From: Candidatus Gastranaerophilales bacterium
GTDB taxonomy: Bacteria; Cyanobacteriota; Vampirovibrionia; Gastranaerophilales; Gastranaerophilaceae
DNA: 64,000 bases
Assembly: GCA_944325785.1 (NCBI GenBank)
Contig: CALVBN010000002.1
Coordinates: 124,001 to 188,000, forward strand
Direction of reading: 5' to 3'
Position 1 is the stretch's first letter. Each line of letters starts with the position of its first letter. Below are positions 42,504-50,812 of the stretch, one piece after another. The position numbers were made by a program, and so were the translations under genes. A model generated the notes under the pieces. That model was not told the origin of the DNA. It made no database searches and was given only the letters and a program-made list of their open reading frames with translations.

Positions 42504-43545
42504 GAAGACCAAGTGATATACGTTTATCTTTAGGATTAAACTTAATAATCTTGGTATTAATCTTATCCCCAGCATTTAGAATAGAATTATTTTGGTTTTG
42601 ATATTCTGCTAATGCTGATTGCGGAAGCAATGCTTCAACGCCGGGCATAACTTCTACAAATGCGCCGAAGGGTTTAATTCTCGTAATAATTCCCTCTTTA
42701 ATATCGCCTTCTTTTAACTCTTCTTCTGCTTTAATCCACGGATCAGGCTCTGTATTTTTTAAGCTGAGGCTTATTCTCTGCTTGTTATAATCAACATCAA
42801 TAATTTCGACATTAATTTCCTGTCCTACTTTCAGCAAGTCTGTAGGATGTTCAACCCATTTCCAGGAAATTTGCGAAAGCGGTAAAAGGCAGTCCACACC
42901 GCCTACATTTACGAAAGCTCCGAAATCAGTAATTCTTACAACTTCGCCTTTAACAACCTGTCCGACTTCAATTTGTTCAAAAACGCTCTTGCGTGTTTCT
43001 GCCATATTTGTTTCAAACACCTTTTTGTTAGAAAGTATAAGATTGTTCTGCGATTTATCCAGAGTAAGGATTTTTACATCAATTTTATCCCCCGGATTGC
43101 ATATGGTTTCTCTTGCGCAAAGCTGCCCCTGCGGAATAAAACCTTGAACGCCGGAGATATCAACTACAATTCCGCCTCTTACTATTTGAGAAACAACAGC
43201 TGATATTGTTTCATCAGCTTCTTTAATTTTTTCAAGTTCTTCCCATGTATGTGCGAGATGAACTTTTTTGTAAGAAAGCGTAAATTTTCCGTTTTCATCA
43301 CAGTCTTGAGTAATTAAAAACTCATATTCTGTATTTTTTTCCAAAACATCTTCAACTTTTGCCTTTTTATCTGAAGATACTTCGTAGTTTGGTACAAACG
43401 CAGTACTCTTAGAGCCGATGTCTACAACAGCTCCGTCGGATTCGTAATCGCATACTACACCTTTTACAATATCACCGCGTTTGAAATTGTAATCGTACTT
43501 GTTCAAAAGTGCTTCAAAATCGCAATCTGAATACTGTTCCACCAT
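42463..43545 (-). CDS. rpsA: 30S ribosomal protein S1 (four S1 domains)
   Basis: About 360 residues with four S1 RNA-binding domains. The best conserved are GQVVKGEVVRITDFGAFVNVGG and GIITRIKPFGAFVEVMPG. It brings mRNA to the 30S subunit. The protein is shorter than the six-domain E. coli form and close to the three- to four-domain cyanobacterial forms. ATG 43545 is preferred over 43572 because AAGGAG lies 7 bases before it. The last 41 bases overlap the maf end. Confidence 0.88.
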   Translation of the reverse strand: MVEQYSDCDFEALLNKYDYNFKRGDIVKGVVCDYESDGAVVDIGSKSTAFVPNYEVSSDKKAKVEDVLEKNTEYEFLITQDCDENGKFTLSYKKVHLAHTWEELEKIKEADETISAVVSQIVRGGIVVDISGVQGFIPQGQLCARETICNPGDKIDVKILTLDKSQNNLILSNKKVFETNMAETRKSVFEQIEVGQVVKGEVVRITDFGAFVNVGGVDCLLPLSQISWKWVEHPTDLLKVGQEINVEIIDVDYNKQRISLSLKNTEPDPWIKAEEELKEGDIKEGIITRIKPFGAFVEVMPGVEALLPQSALAEYQNQNNSILNAGDKINTKIIKFNPKDKRISLGLPTDESTPAAQEQT

Positions 43546-43629
43546 GCGTATTCTCCTTTTCCAAATAAACACACGGTGATTATATCATATTTACCGCAAA
43601 AGAGCAATAGCCATATGGCTTTTATCATG

Positions 43630-44481
43630 TTATACGAAAACTTTAGTGCACTTTAATTGATTTTGCTGGATATTTGCTACTGCTGATACAGTGTTTTTAT
43701 ATGTTAAAATAACAGTTCCGTCCGGCATGTTTACAAAAAATCCCATGCCGTTTGCAACCTTTTTCTTTTCTGTTTCGTTTAGTTCGTATTCGGGATAATT
43801 AAGAACTTTTAGAGGCGGTATTAACACAGCCAAAACTTTTTCTGCCGTGTCAATCTCTTCAAGTTTTACAGAATTATCAATACTGAATGCACCCGCTTTT
43901 ACCCTTACGAGTTTGATAAGATGCGCATATGCTCCGAGTCTTTCTCCCAAATCATTTGCGATTGAGCGGATATATGTTCCCTTGGAGCATTCTATATGCA
44001 CCTCAAGTTTTCTGGAAGCTTTATCGTAATTTAATATTTTTAGTTCAGAAATGCAGACCTTTCTTGGCTTAACCTCCGCCTGCTCTCCTTTTCTTGCATA
44101 TTCATATAATTTTTTGCCGTTAACTTTTACTGCCGAAAACATAGGAGGAATTTGTTCAATTTCTCCGCGGAAAAAATTAAGGGCGGTTTCAATTTCTTCT
44201 AAATCCGGTATTTTATCTGATTGTGCAGTAATCTCTCCCTCTGTATCATATGTTGCAGTCGAAGCACCAAGCTGAATTACTGCCTCATAAGCTTTGTCGT
44301 CTTCAAGGTATTCAATTAATCTTGTTGCTTTGCCTACGGCAGTCGGAAGAACTCCTTCCGCAAAAGGATCGAGAGTTCCGGTATGCCCGATTTGTTTTAC
44401 TCCGGTAACTTTTCTTAAAATGGCGACGATATCGTGTGATGTTTTTCCTGCGGGTTTATAAACATTCAAAAATCCAAACAT
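43630..44481 (-). CDS. truB: tRNA pseudouridine-55 synthase TruB
   Basis: This 283-residue protein has KPAGKTSHDIV and GHTGTLDPFAEGVLPTAVGKATRL with the catalytic aspartate, then KAYEAVIQLGASTATYDTEGE and CSKGTYIRSIANDLG. It makes the universal T-loop pseudouridine in tRNA. A short PUA-like end follows. The ATG directly follows the rbfA stop (TAAATG), a common rbfA-truB order. Confidence 0.96.
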   Translation of the reverse strand: MFGFLNVYKPAGKTSHDIVAILRKVTGVKQIGHTGTLDPFAEGVLPTAVGKATRLIEYLEDDKAYEAVIQLGASTATYDTEGEITAQSDKIPDLEEIETALNFFRGEIEQIPPMFSAVKVNGKKLYEYARKGEQAEVKPRKVCISELKILNYDKASRKLEVHIECSKGTYIRSIANDLGERLGAYAHLIKLVRVKAGAFSIDNSVKLEEIDTAEKVLAVLIPPLKVLNYPEYELNETEKKKVANGMGFFVNMPDGTVILTYKNTVSAVANIQQNQLKCTKVFV

Positions 44482-44829
44482 TTATTTGATTTCACCTTTG
44501 GAAATTTTTTCAATTAAATCAAGAACTTTAGACCCTTTTTCAAGGCCGTCTGAGTATACAAACTTAATTTCCGGAGTAACGCGCAGTCTGATTCTTTTAC
44601 CTATTTCATAACGGACTTTGCCGGTATTTTTTTCTATAATTTCTTTATCTTTTTCAATCTGTTCTGCAGAACCCAGAACGCTGTAAAAAACTTTTGCATA
44701 AGAATTGTCATGAGAAACTTCAACATCAACAATAGATACAACTCCTTCAAGCCCTCTGACTTCTTTTCTTAAAATATCAGATATATCGCGCATTAATTCT
44801 TTTCTAACCCGTTCATTTCTAAGTGACAT
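44482..44829 (-). CDS. rbfA: Ribosome-binding factor A
   Basis: This 115-residue KH-like protein starts NERVRKELMRDISDILRKEV, contains VSIVDVEVSHDNSYAKVFYSVLG and has GKRIRLRVTPEIKFVYSDGLEKG, the standard RbfA pattern. It is needed for 16S rRNA 5' end maturation. AAGGAGA precedes ATG 44829. It is first in the rbfA-truB unit. Confidence 0.95.
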   Translation of the reverse strand: MSLRNERVRKELMRDISDILRKEVRGLEGVVSIVDVEVSHDNSYAKVFYSVLGSAEQIEKDKEIIEKNTGKVRYEIGKRIRLRVTPEIKFVYSDGLEKGSKVLDLIEKISKGEIK

Positions 44830-45175
44830 TGTTTTCTCCTTTTAATAATTAAAATTATAACATGAAAACGAAATTGTTTTATAGATAGAGTTTCTGGTAT
44901 AAAAATGCACCATAAGATATTTAGAGACTCCGATTTCCGGTTATTCTAAGCTCCGTTAGGAGCGAAAGAATCCAGCTTTTTCTTAAATGATTTTCATTTT
45001 TATTTCTTGATAAAAATGAAATAGTTAATAACCGACTGGATTGCTTCGAGCTAATCGCTCTCGCAATGACTTGGCGCGGGCTTACTAAGTTTTGCGTCTT
45101 TCTGAAAACGGGCGGTCATTGGTGAAATCCGGATATTACGGGGTGTTTATTATTTTTAGAGCAGGATGGAACCGA
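44830..45175. other. Non-coding region with a nested hairpin element
   Basis: No supported gene. At 44938-45034 an outer stem CGGTTATT/AATAACCG encloses two hairpins: GCTCC-gtta-GGAGC (44950-44963) and TTTCATTTTTAT/ATAAAAATGAAA (44992-45021). This could fold as a three-way junction. To its right is a GATTGCTTCGAGC...GCTCTCGCAATGAC type inverted repeat (about 45040-45071). Its role is unknown. Confidence 0.5.
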
Positions 45176-45213
45176 CACCTCACCCTAACCCTCTCCTGTT
45201 AGGAGAGGGAACG
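45176..45213. repeat. REP-like intergenic element, copy B
   Basis: CACCTCACCCTAA is followed by the hairpin CCCTCTCC-tgtta-GGAGAGGG and ACGA. Apart from one loop base it equals copy A, and it lies 3' of the SLH gene terminator. Confidence 0.85.
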
Positions 45214-45216
45214 AAT

Positions 45217-45260
45217 CTAAAAAGAAAAGAAACCGGTTTTAAACTTAAACCGATTTCTTT
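45217..45260 (-). terminator. Terminator of the SLH-protein gene
   Basis: On the minus strand, AAGAAATCGGTTT-aagttt-AAACCGGTTTCTT is followed by TTCTTTTT, 30 bases after the stop. Confidence 0.85.
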
Positions 45261-45289
45261 CCAGTTTGAGCGAACGAGTTAATTACTTA

Positions 45290-47236
45290 CTATTCGCCGC
45301 TGCATCCGAAAGCTATAGTAACGTGTTCTTTCGGGTTGATAGCCGAGATTTTGTAACCTTTAGCATCAACAAGGTATCCGACTTCATCGCCGGTTGCTTG
45401 AACTAAGCCGACAGTACCGGAAATAGCAGTTCTTGTTAAATCAATAGGCGCTTTTACTGTGTCTTTAACAACATCTCCTACACTTCTTGCAGAAGCCATA
45501 AATTGACCCTGGAATGCTTCACCTAAAGCAATACCTGTACCGGAAGCCACGTCTTCAAGAGCGTTACCTAAGTTAGATAACATACCGCCTGTAGTTCTGC
45601 CGACAATACCGAGCATCTGACCACCCCAAGTAAATGGTGCAGTAACAATTCTTGATACGATATTAGGAGTATTAGATTTGTTAATTTCAGCGTTAAGTAT
45701 TTGTCTTGGTAAAGTAGCTCTGCATCCGCAGTTTTCAATCTCTGTAAACGCAAGCTTCAAAGCACCCTTCTGACATCCTGAAGGTCTTACGACTTCGACA
45801 ACCTTACCATAAACATTAGAACCGCAAGGATATAACTGGCCATTGATAGTTACATCTTCAAGTGTCTTGGCAGCAAACTTCTGGCCTACGTGAGAAGATT
45901 TTGCACTGACTTGATCCTTAAATTCTAACTGTAAAGTCGGAATTTTAACGATTTCTTCGTTTTCAACAAATGCTTTTTTATCAACAGGGCACATCGGGCA
46001 GTCGTTGTTAGCAGTTACAGGGTTTTTGTCTATACCTGCTGAAACTCTGATGTTCTGGAGCATTGCAGCAATATCTGCACGTGATGCATCTTTAAACGGA
46101 GCAATTGTATTCGGATTCGGCGAGTTGTTTAATGCACCTTTATCCAAAGCTTTAGCTACAGGTATTTGTGCCCATTCCGGAATAGTGTTTCCGTCACAGT
46201 ATTTAGACAATATTTCCTGAGCCTTGCACTTATCCATATCGGCGCATTGGATGCCCTTAGATAATGCACATAATGCTTCAACTCTTGTTACGTTATGGTC
46301 AGGCATAAATTTACCGTTAGGATAACCTTTTAACAAGTCTTGGTGAACTGCGACAGTAATAGCTGAGTTAGCCCAGTGGTTTGTCGGAACATCTGAGAAT
46401 AATTTTTCCGGAGCGCATGAATACATATCTTTATCGAATCCTTTCACTAACATAGTTGCGAATTCGGCACGCGAAATGTTACGTGAAGGCTTGAACAGTC
46501 TGTCCGGATAACCTACAACTACGTCATTAGTTGCTAATTTGTCTATTTCGCAGGAAGCCCAGTAACCTTCCGGAACGTCCGGAAACATTTGAAGTCCTGC
46601 TGCTGCACCGGTCATATTGCTGAACGGGGACAGGTCAAACGGTACTAATGTCTTTTTGATTGCTTGAATAGAATTAGCGGTTCCCATTTGGATAGGGCAT
46701 CCGTTGCCGTCGATTTTAGATTCATCTCTGATAATCGGCGACCCTGTATGGCGCGGCATATCATTCAAGCACGGTATGTCTGTTGCAGCACCGGTAATTG
46801 AACCGTCGCTTGCAACAGTTGTACCCATTGTACCGGCAGTAAGCTGGTTGATTTCTCTATTTACAGAGAAGCCTTCTGCTGTGTAAATAGAGTCTTTTTC
46901 AGTACCTACAAAATTGTTGTACCCGTAAACAGCATTAGGATATGAATAAACTTGTTTCATATCAGCTCTTGACAGGTCTTTTGTTCCCGGGCATAAAGCA
47001 CAGGAAGGTACAGGATCCTGTTCACATTTCGGCACAGTGTCGCAGCCGCATTCCGGTTCCGGTTCGCACGGGCAGGCTGCGCCGGTCATTTCCGGCAAGT
47101 CCGGTTCACATGGACAAGCACCTTGAGTAACAATAGGGCGTTGATCACACGGGCAGGCTGCCATTACCGTATTGAACGAACACGTTGCTATACCAACGGC
47201 AATTGCAGCTGCCACAGTAAGTTTTCTAATCGTCAT
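45290..47236 (-). CDS. SLH-domain envelope protein with Cys-rich amino end
   Basis: A 648-residue exported protein. Signal peptide MTIRKLTVAAAIAVG...VMA, then a segment with repeated ACPCD/ACPCEP words (about 28-75). Three S-layer homology repeats follow (about 215-400): FPDVPEGYWASCEIDKLA, FSDVPTNHWANSAITVAV and IPEWAQIPVAKALDKGAL with SRADIAAML. The C-terminal part (about 430-640) is unclear. SLH domains bind the cell wall; in cyanobacteria they tether outer-membrane porins, but no clear porin barrel is seen. ATG 47236 is chosen for AAGGAGG 5 bases upstream; in-frame ATG 47278 has none. Confidence 0.85.
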   Translation of the reverse strand: MTIRKLTVAAAIAVGIATCSFNTVMAACPCDQRPIVTQGACPCEPDLPEMTGAACPCEPEPECGCDTVPKCEQDPVPSCALCPGTKDLSRADMKQVYSYPNAVYGYNNFVGTEKDSIYTAEGFSVNREINQLTAGTMGTTVASDGSITGAATDIPCLNDMPRHTGSPIIRDESKIDGNGCPIQMGTANSIQAIKKTLVPFDLSPFSNMTGAAAGLQMFPDVPEGYWASCEIDKLATNDVVVGYPDRLFKPSRNISRAEFATMLVKGFDKDMYSCAPEKLFSDVPTNHWANSAITVAVHQDLLKGYPNGKFMPDHNVTRVEALCALSKGIQCADMDKCKAQEILSKYCDGNTIPEWAQIPVAKALDKGALNNSPNPNTIAPFKDASRADIAAMLQNIRVSAGIDKNPVTANNDCPMCPVDKKAFVENEEIVKIPTLQLEFKDQVSAKSSHVGQKFAAKTLEDVTINGQLYPCGSNVYGKVVEVVRPSGCQKGALKLAFTEIENCGCRATLPRQILNAEINKSNTPNIVSRIVTAPFTWGGQMLGIVGRTTGGMLSNLGNALEDVASGTGIALGEAFQGQFMASARSVGDVVKDTVKAPIDLTRTAISGTVGLVQATGDEVGYLVDAKGYKISAINPKEHVTIAFGCSGE

Positions 47237-47309
47237 TTTAACCTCCTTTTTAATTGGCTGGAGTAGATTTACGTTCATTCTCTAAACTTCATTTACCCCT
47301 TATTAGGCG

Positions 47310-47424
47310 GGCCAGCTGTCTGGTAAGAACTACTAGCCTTATTTACCCTTTATGCGGACTAGCTGCTTTGTGAAATCACTAGTCTTATTTATGTTTTGTG
47401 TAAAGCGGGGAAACTTACCCCGCT
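47310..47424 (-). promoter_or_regulatory. Structured leader of the SLH gene: tandem related hairpins
   Basis: On the minus strand, three hairpins precede the gene: AGCGGGG/CCCCGCT (47424-47404), GACTAG...CTAGTC (47384-47357) and GGCTAG...CTGGCC (47338-47310). The last two lie in about 46-bp tandem units that both start AAATAAG and end with GGGTAAAT. Between units an A-T pair becomes G-C and T-A becomes T-G, which keeps pairing. They should be in the mRNA leader and may control stability or translation. No known riboswitch was recognised. Confidence 0.5.
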
Positions 47425-47644
47425 AACTCCTAAATTATGGAATTTTTTGTAAATTAAAACATTGCCTTAAAAGAGAATCCAGTCGGGGGATTAACTGCTT
47501 ATTATCAGTATGTGGTCGGGTTAAATAAGAAGGTTTACTTTTATGACTCTTCTGTACGGCTAAAAATGTTAATTTTTATTTACATAATATCAATTTTTTA
47601 TAATTTTTATACTTTATATTAATAGTAAAGATATTGGGGAATAG

Positions 47645-48844
47645 ATGATATTACGTACGGGAATAAATAATATAAACAGAATTTTGAGCAATACCGGCAT
47701 GCGTAGGCTTAGTGAGCGCACCGGAGCAAATTTTACCGCGGGCAGTATTAAAAATACTGTTGGAGATATTATTGAAATTACTTCAAAACGCAGACAGGCT
47801 TTGACGCAGTATAATTCTGCAGGAGAACGGAAATCTCTTTATAACTTCAAAAGCGACGGCAGTATACAGATTAACCCGAGAAAATACGGTTCTGAGGATT
47901 TAATGTTCTTGGACCATATAAAAAACGGCAGATATATTCCGGCTAAAACTTTTCCGGAAGGGACAGCCGGAATAACACGTGAGGCTCAAGAGCAAAGCAA
48001 TCGCCTTGCAGGAAGTATAATTCCGGAAACTGAACGACTCGCAGACGGGTTCAGATATAACGGTCTAAACGCCGTCTTTGACAAGAGCGGAAAAAATATT
48101 TCACGCTTTAGAAACGGTAATCAAGAAATAGATATTATTGACAGAAATTTAGATAAAACACTTGCAAAGACTATTGAAGCTTTTAAGCAGAGAATTGCTG
48201 GTAAAAATTATTCTGAAAAAGAAAAAATTGATGAACTTATGAAGTTTGTAGATGAAGTTTTTTCTGTAAATCCTTCCGGAAGTGCAACGGAACAGCTTGT
48301 CAGCAGAATGCATAACCCGAATTTGAGAGAAACTTTTTTAGGCGATATAATTAACAGCGGTGCTGGCGTCTGCAGACACAGGAGTTTATTAACTAAAGTT
48401 CTTGGCGATGAAATAGGACTTAAAACAAGAATTATACAAGGGCAGTATGGAACTGGAGGACACGCCTGGAATGAGATTGTAACTTCAAAAAGCGAAACAT
48501 TCTTGTTTGACGGTATGCATGGAAATATTTTTGATGTGACAAATCCATCTAAAAATTTGACCCCGCAGGTATTTAACTATAGAATCAGCGATGCATTAAA
48601 TGCTGAAAAAACAGTGCAGAAATACTTTGATAAAGACAGCACAGCCGGATTAATCTACCGTTCTTTGGGAAACAGGCTACCTGTAAATACTAATATTGCC
48701 AAACTTACGCCCTCTCAAGACGGATATATTATCACGCCCTTATCAGACAAAGTTAAAGTAAACGGCAAATCTATTGACAGCGAAACAAAAGTTTTAAAAG
48801 GCGATTGGGTTCAGCTCAAGGATATATCATTCGAGATTATTTAA
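47645..48844 (+). CDS. Transglutaminase-like cysteine protease-fold protein
   Basis: This 399-residue protein has a transglutaminase/EDR1-like core with the triad spaced as expected: Cys243 in GAGVCRHRSLL, His273 in GGHAWNEI and Asp289 in FLFDGMH. Upstream (1-200) is an unassigned helical part. The end (about 350-399, KVKVNGKSIDSETKVLKGDWVQLKD) looks like a small beta domain. No signal peptide or membrane segment is seen. Such folds act as proteases, peptidoglycan amidases or protein cross-linkers. It stands alone and divergent from the SLH gene. GGGGAA precedes ATG 47645. Confidence 0.75.
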   Translation: MILRTGINNINRILSNTGMRRLSERTGANFTAGSIKNTVGDIIEITSKRRQALTQYNSAGERKSLYNFKSDGSIQINPRKYGSEDLMFLDHIKNGRYIPAKTFPEGTAGITREAQEQSNRLAGSIIPETERLADGFRYNGLNAVFDKSGKNISRFRNGNQEIDIIDRNLDKTLAKTIEAFKQRIAGKNYSEKEKIDELMKFVDEVFSVNPSGSATEQLVSRMHNPNLRETFLGDIINSGAGVCRHRSLLTKVLGDEIGLKTRIIQGQYGTGGHAWNEIVTSKSETFLFDGMHGNIFDVTNPSKNLTPQVFNYRISDALNAEKTVQKYFDKDSTAGLIYRSLGNRLPVNTNIAKLTPSQDGYIITPLSDKVKVNGKSIDSETKVLKGDWVQLKDISFEII

Positions 48845-48862
48845 ATTTCTGTCTAAAACAAA

Positions 48863-49402
48863 CTATGTTTGTGTAAATATAAGAAAAAGCTGCCATATTA
48901 GAAACGCCATGGCTAAACATATTAAAATTTGTACAAAATATTCCAGTTTTGTTGTTTTATAATTCAATGGTCCCAGAATTTGACTTAAAGAGCCGTATGT
49001 CCGTTTAATCTCCTCATTTACTGTTCTTACCGCGTCAATTCTTTCCTTAAGTTCCGGATTATCCGGATCAATAGAGGCTATATGGTTTAAGACTGCAAAA
49101 GCTTCCTCGCTTTTTTCCAAAGCGTTTAATATATCAACTTTTTTAAACAGGATTTCGATATCATCATTATGGAATGTTAAGGCTGTATTGCACAAGGCAA
49201 GCGCCTCATTATACTTATGCAGATAATAGAAGCAGTTAATCTTCAGCGTCAATGCTTTTTTATTTTGGGGATGCTCTGATAAAAATGAATTAACCTGTTT
49301 TAAAATTCGTTTTATCCTGCCGGACTTTGAAATATTTAATAATAGTTCTGATTCCAGCAGTTCAAGTAAACCTTCAGAGTTTAAATATTGGTTTTTATCC
49401 AT
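48863..49402 (-). CDS. TPR-repeat protein with C-terminal membrane anchor
   Basis: This 179-residue protein has about two to three TPR-like helix pairs (about 35-125; NKKALTLKINCFYYLHKYNEALALCNTAL, DILNALEKSEEAFAVLNHIASIDPDNPEL). A single membrane segment at the very end (FVQILICLAMAFLIWQLFLIF) makes it a tail-anchored cytoplasmic scaffold. The partner is unknown. It is convergent with the transglutaminase-like gene. Confidence 0.75.
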   Translation of the reverse strand: MDKNQYLNSEGLLELLESELLLNISKSGRIKRILKQVNSFLSEHPQNKKALTLKINCFYYLHKYNEALALCNTALTFHNDDIEILFKKVDILNALEKSEEAFAVLNHIASIDPDNPELKERIDAVRTVNEEIKRTYGSLSQILGPLNYKTTKLEYFVQILICLAMAFLIWQLFLIFTQT

Positions 49403-49460
49403 AATAACCCTTTATTAAAGTACAAATAATATTATAGCAAAGTTTTGTCAGAATTAGAAG

Positions 49461-49515
49461 GCAGACGCACGAGTGCAGACCTGCAAAGAAACGCTTGAGG
49501 AAAGTGTGTCTGCCA
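49461..49515. other. Long inverted repeat in the spacer downstream of dapL
   Basis: GGCAGACGCAC (49461-49471) pairs with GTGTGTCTGCC (49504-49514) across a loop of about 32 bases. No gene is supported here. Confidence 0.5.
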
Positions 49516-49545
49516 GGAGGGGAATTGCTTGGGATATAAGGCTGA

Positions 49546-49581
49546 CACCTCACCCTAACCCTCTCCTGTTAGGAGAGGGAA
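49546..49581. repeat. REP-like intergenic element, copy C
   Basis: CACCTCACCCTAA is followed by the hairpin CCCTCTCC-tgtta-GGAGAGGG and ends directly at the dapL stop codon. It is the third copy in the window and again 3' of a minus-strand gene. Confidence 0.85.
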
Positions 49582-50748
49582 TTATTTAAAAAGTACTTCA
49601 AACCTTTTCATTGCTTCAATGGTGTTTTCTCTTGAACCAAATGATGTAAGCCTGAAGTATCCTTCGCCGTTTCTTCCAAAACCTGCGCCCGGAGTACCTA
49701 CAATTTGAACATTTTCAAGAAGATAATCAAAAAATTCCCAGGATTTCATATCATTGGGGCATTTCAGCCAAATATACGGCGAATGCTTACCTCCTACATG
49801 CCAGATATTACACCTGTTTAATGTATCGGAAATTATTTTGGCGTTCTCTTTATAATAATTAATATTTTCTTTAATTTCCTTCTGTCCCTCTTCCGTAAAT
49901 ACAGCTTCAGCACCGCGCTGGATAATATAAGGCACGCCGTTAAACTTTGTAGTCTGGCGTCTGAGCCACATTTTATTTAGTTTTCCGAGAGCTTTCGGTA
50001 CGATTGTATATCCGCATCTTGTTCCGGTAAACCCTGCAGTCTTAGAAAGCGAGCAGAACTCAATTGCACAATCTTTTGCACCCACTATTTCATATATACT
50101 GCGCGGTAAATTTTCATCAGAAATAAAGCATTCATACGCAGAGTCAAATAAGATTACTGCTTTCCTCTCAAGTGCAAAATCTACCCAGGCTTTCAGCTGG
50201 TCTTTGTTATACACTGCACCTGTCGGGTTATTAGGAGAGCAGATATAAATTATATCTGCATTTTCGCCTGCAGGCATCGGCAAAAATCCGTTCTCTCCGT
50301 TTGCTTCCGCAAAAATAACTTTTCTGCCCGCCATTACATTTGTATCAACATAAACCGGATATACAGGATCTGGAACCAAAACTGTATTATCTTGAGCAAA
50401 CAGATCCAAAATATTCCCTAAATCGCTCTTTGCACCGTCAGAGATAAAAATTTCATCCAGTTCTAACTCAACATTACGTTTTTGATAATATTTCTTTACA
50501 GCTTCTCTTAAGAAATCATACCCTTGCTCGGGGCCGTAACCGCGGAAAGTTTCTTGTACGCCCATTTCATCAACTGCTTTGTGAAGAGCTTCAACAACCT
50601 TTTTGCATAATGGCAGAGTAACATCGCCGATGCCGAGTCTTATAATCTTCTTGTCCGGATTTTTTGAAACAAAATCATTAACTTTATGCGCAATTGTAGA
50701 AAATAAATAGCTCTGTTCAAGATTTTCGTAGTTCTGGTTTATATTCAT
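49582..50748 (-). CDS. dapL: LL-diaminopimelate aminotransferase
   Basis: This 388-residue fold-type I PLP enzyme makes LL-diaminopimelate from tetrahydrodipicolinate in one step, for lysine and peptidoglycan. This route is used by cyanobacteria, plants and chlamydiae. Motifs: RLGIGDVTLPLC, GYGPEQGYDFLREA, ICSPNNPTGAVY, FDSAYECF, the lysine region SLSKTAGFTGTRCGYT and a C-terminal FRLTSFGSREN. The specific GIGDTT/P- and GYGPEQGY-type words separate it from plain aspartate aminotransferases. Confidence 0.95.
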   Translation of the reverse strand: MNINQNYENLEQSYLFSTIAHKVNDFVSKNPDKKIIRLGIGDVTLPLCKKVVEALHKAVDEMGVQETFRGYGPEQGYDFLREAVKKYYQKRNVELELDEIFISDGAKSDLGNILDLFAQDNTVLVPDPVYPVYVDTNVMAGRKVIFAEANGENGFLPMPAGENADIIYICSPNNPTGAVYNKDQLKAWVDFALERKAVILFDSAYECFISDENLPRSIYEIVGAKDCAIEFCSLSKTAGFTGTRCGYTIVPKALGKLNKMWLRRQTTKFNGVPYIIQRGAEAVFTEEGQKEIKENINYYKENAKIISDTLNRCNIWHVGGKHSPYIWLKCPNDMKSWEFFDYLLENVQIVGTPGAGFGRNGEGYFRLTSFGSRENTIEAMKRFEVLFK

Positions 50749-50812
50749 AATTTCCCCTCAATAAAATTTAACCTTATTAAATTATACCAGAGCTTAAAAA
50801 TTTTTAAAACAT

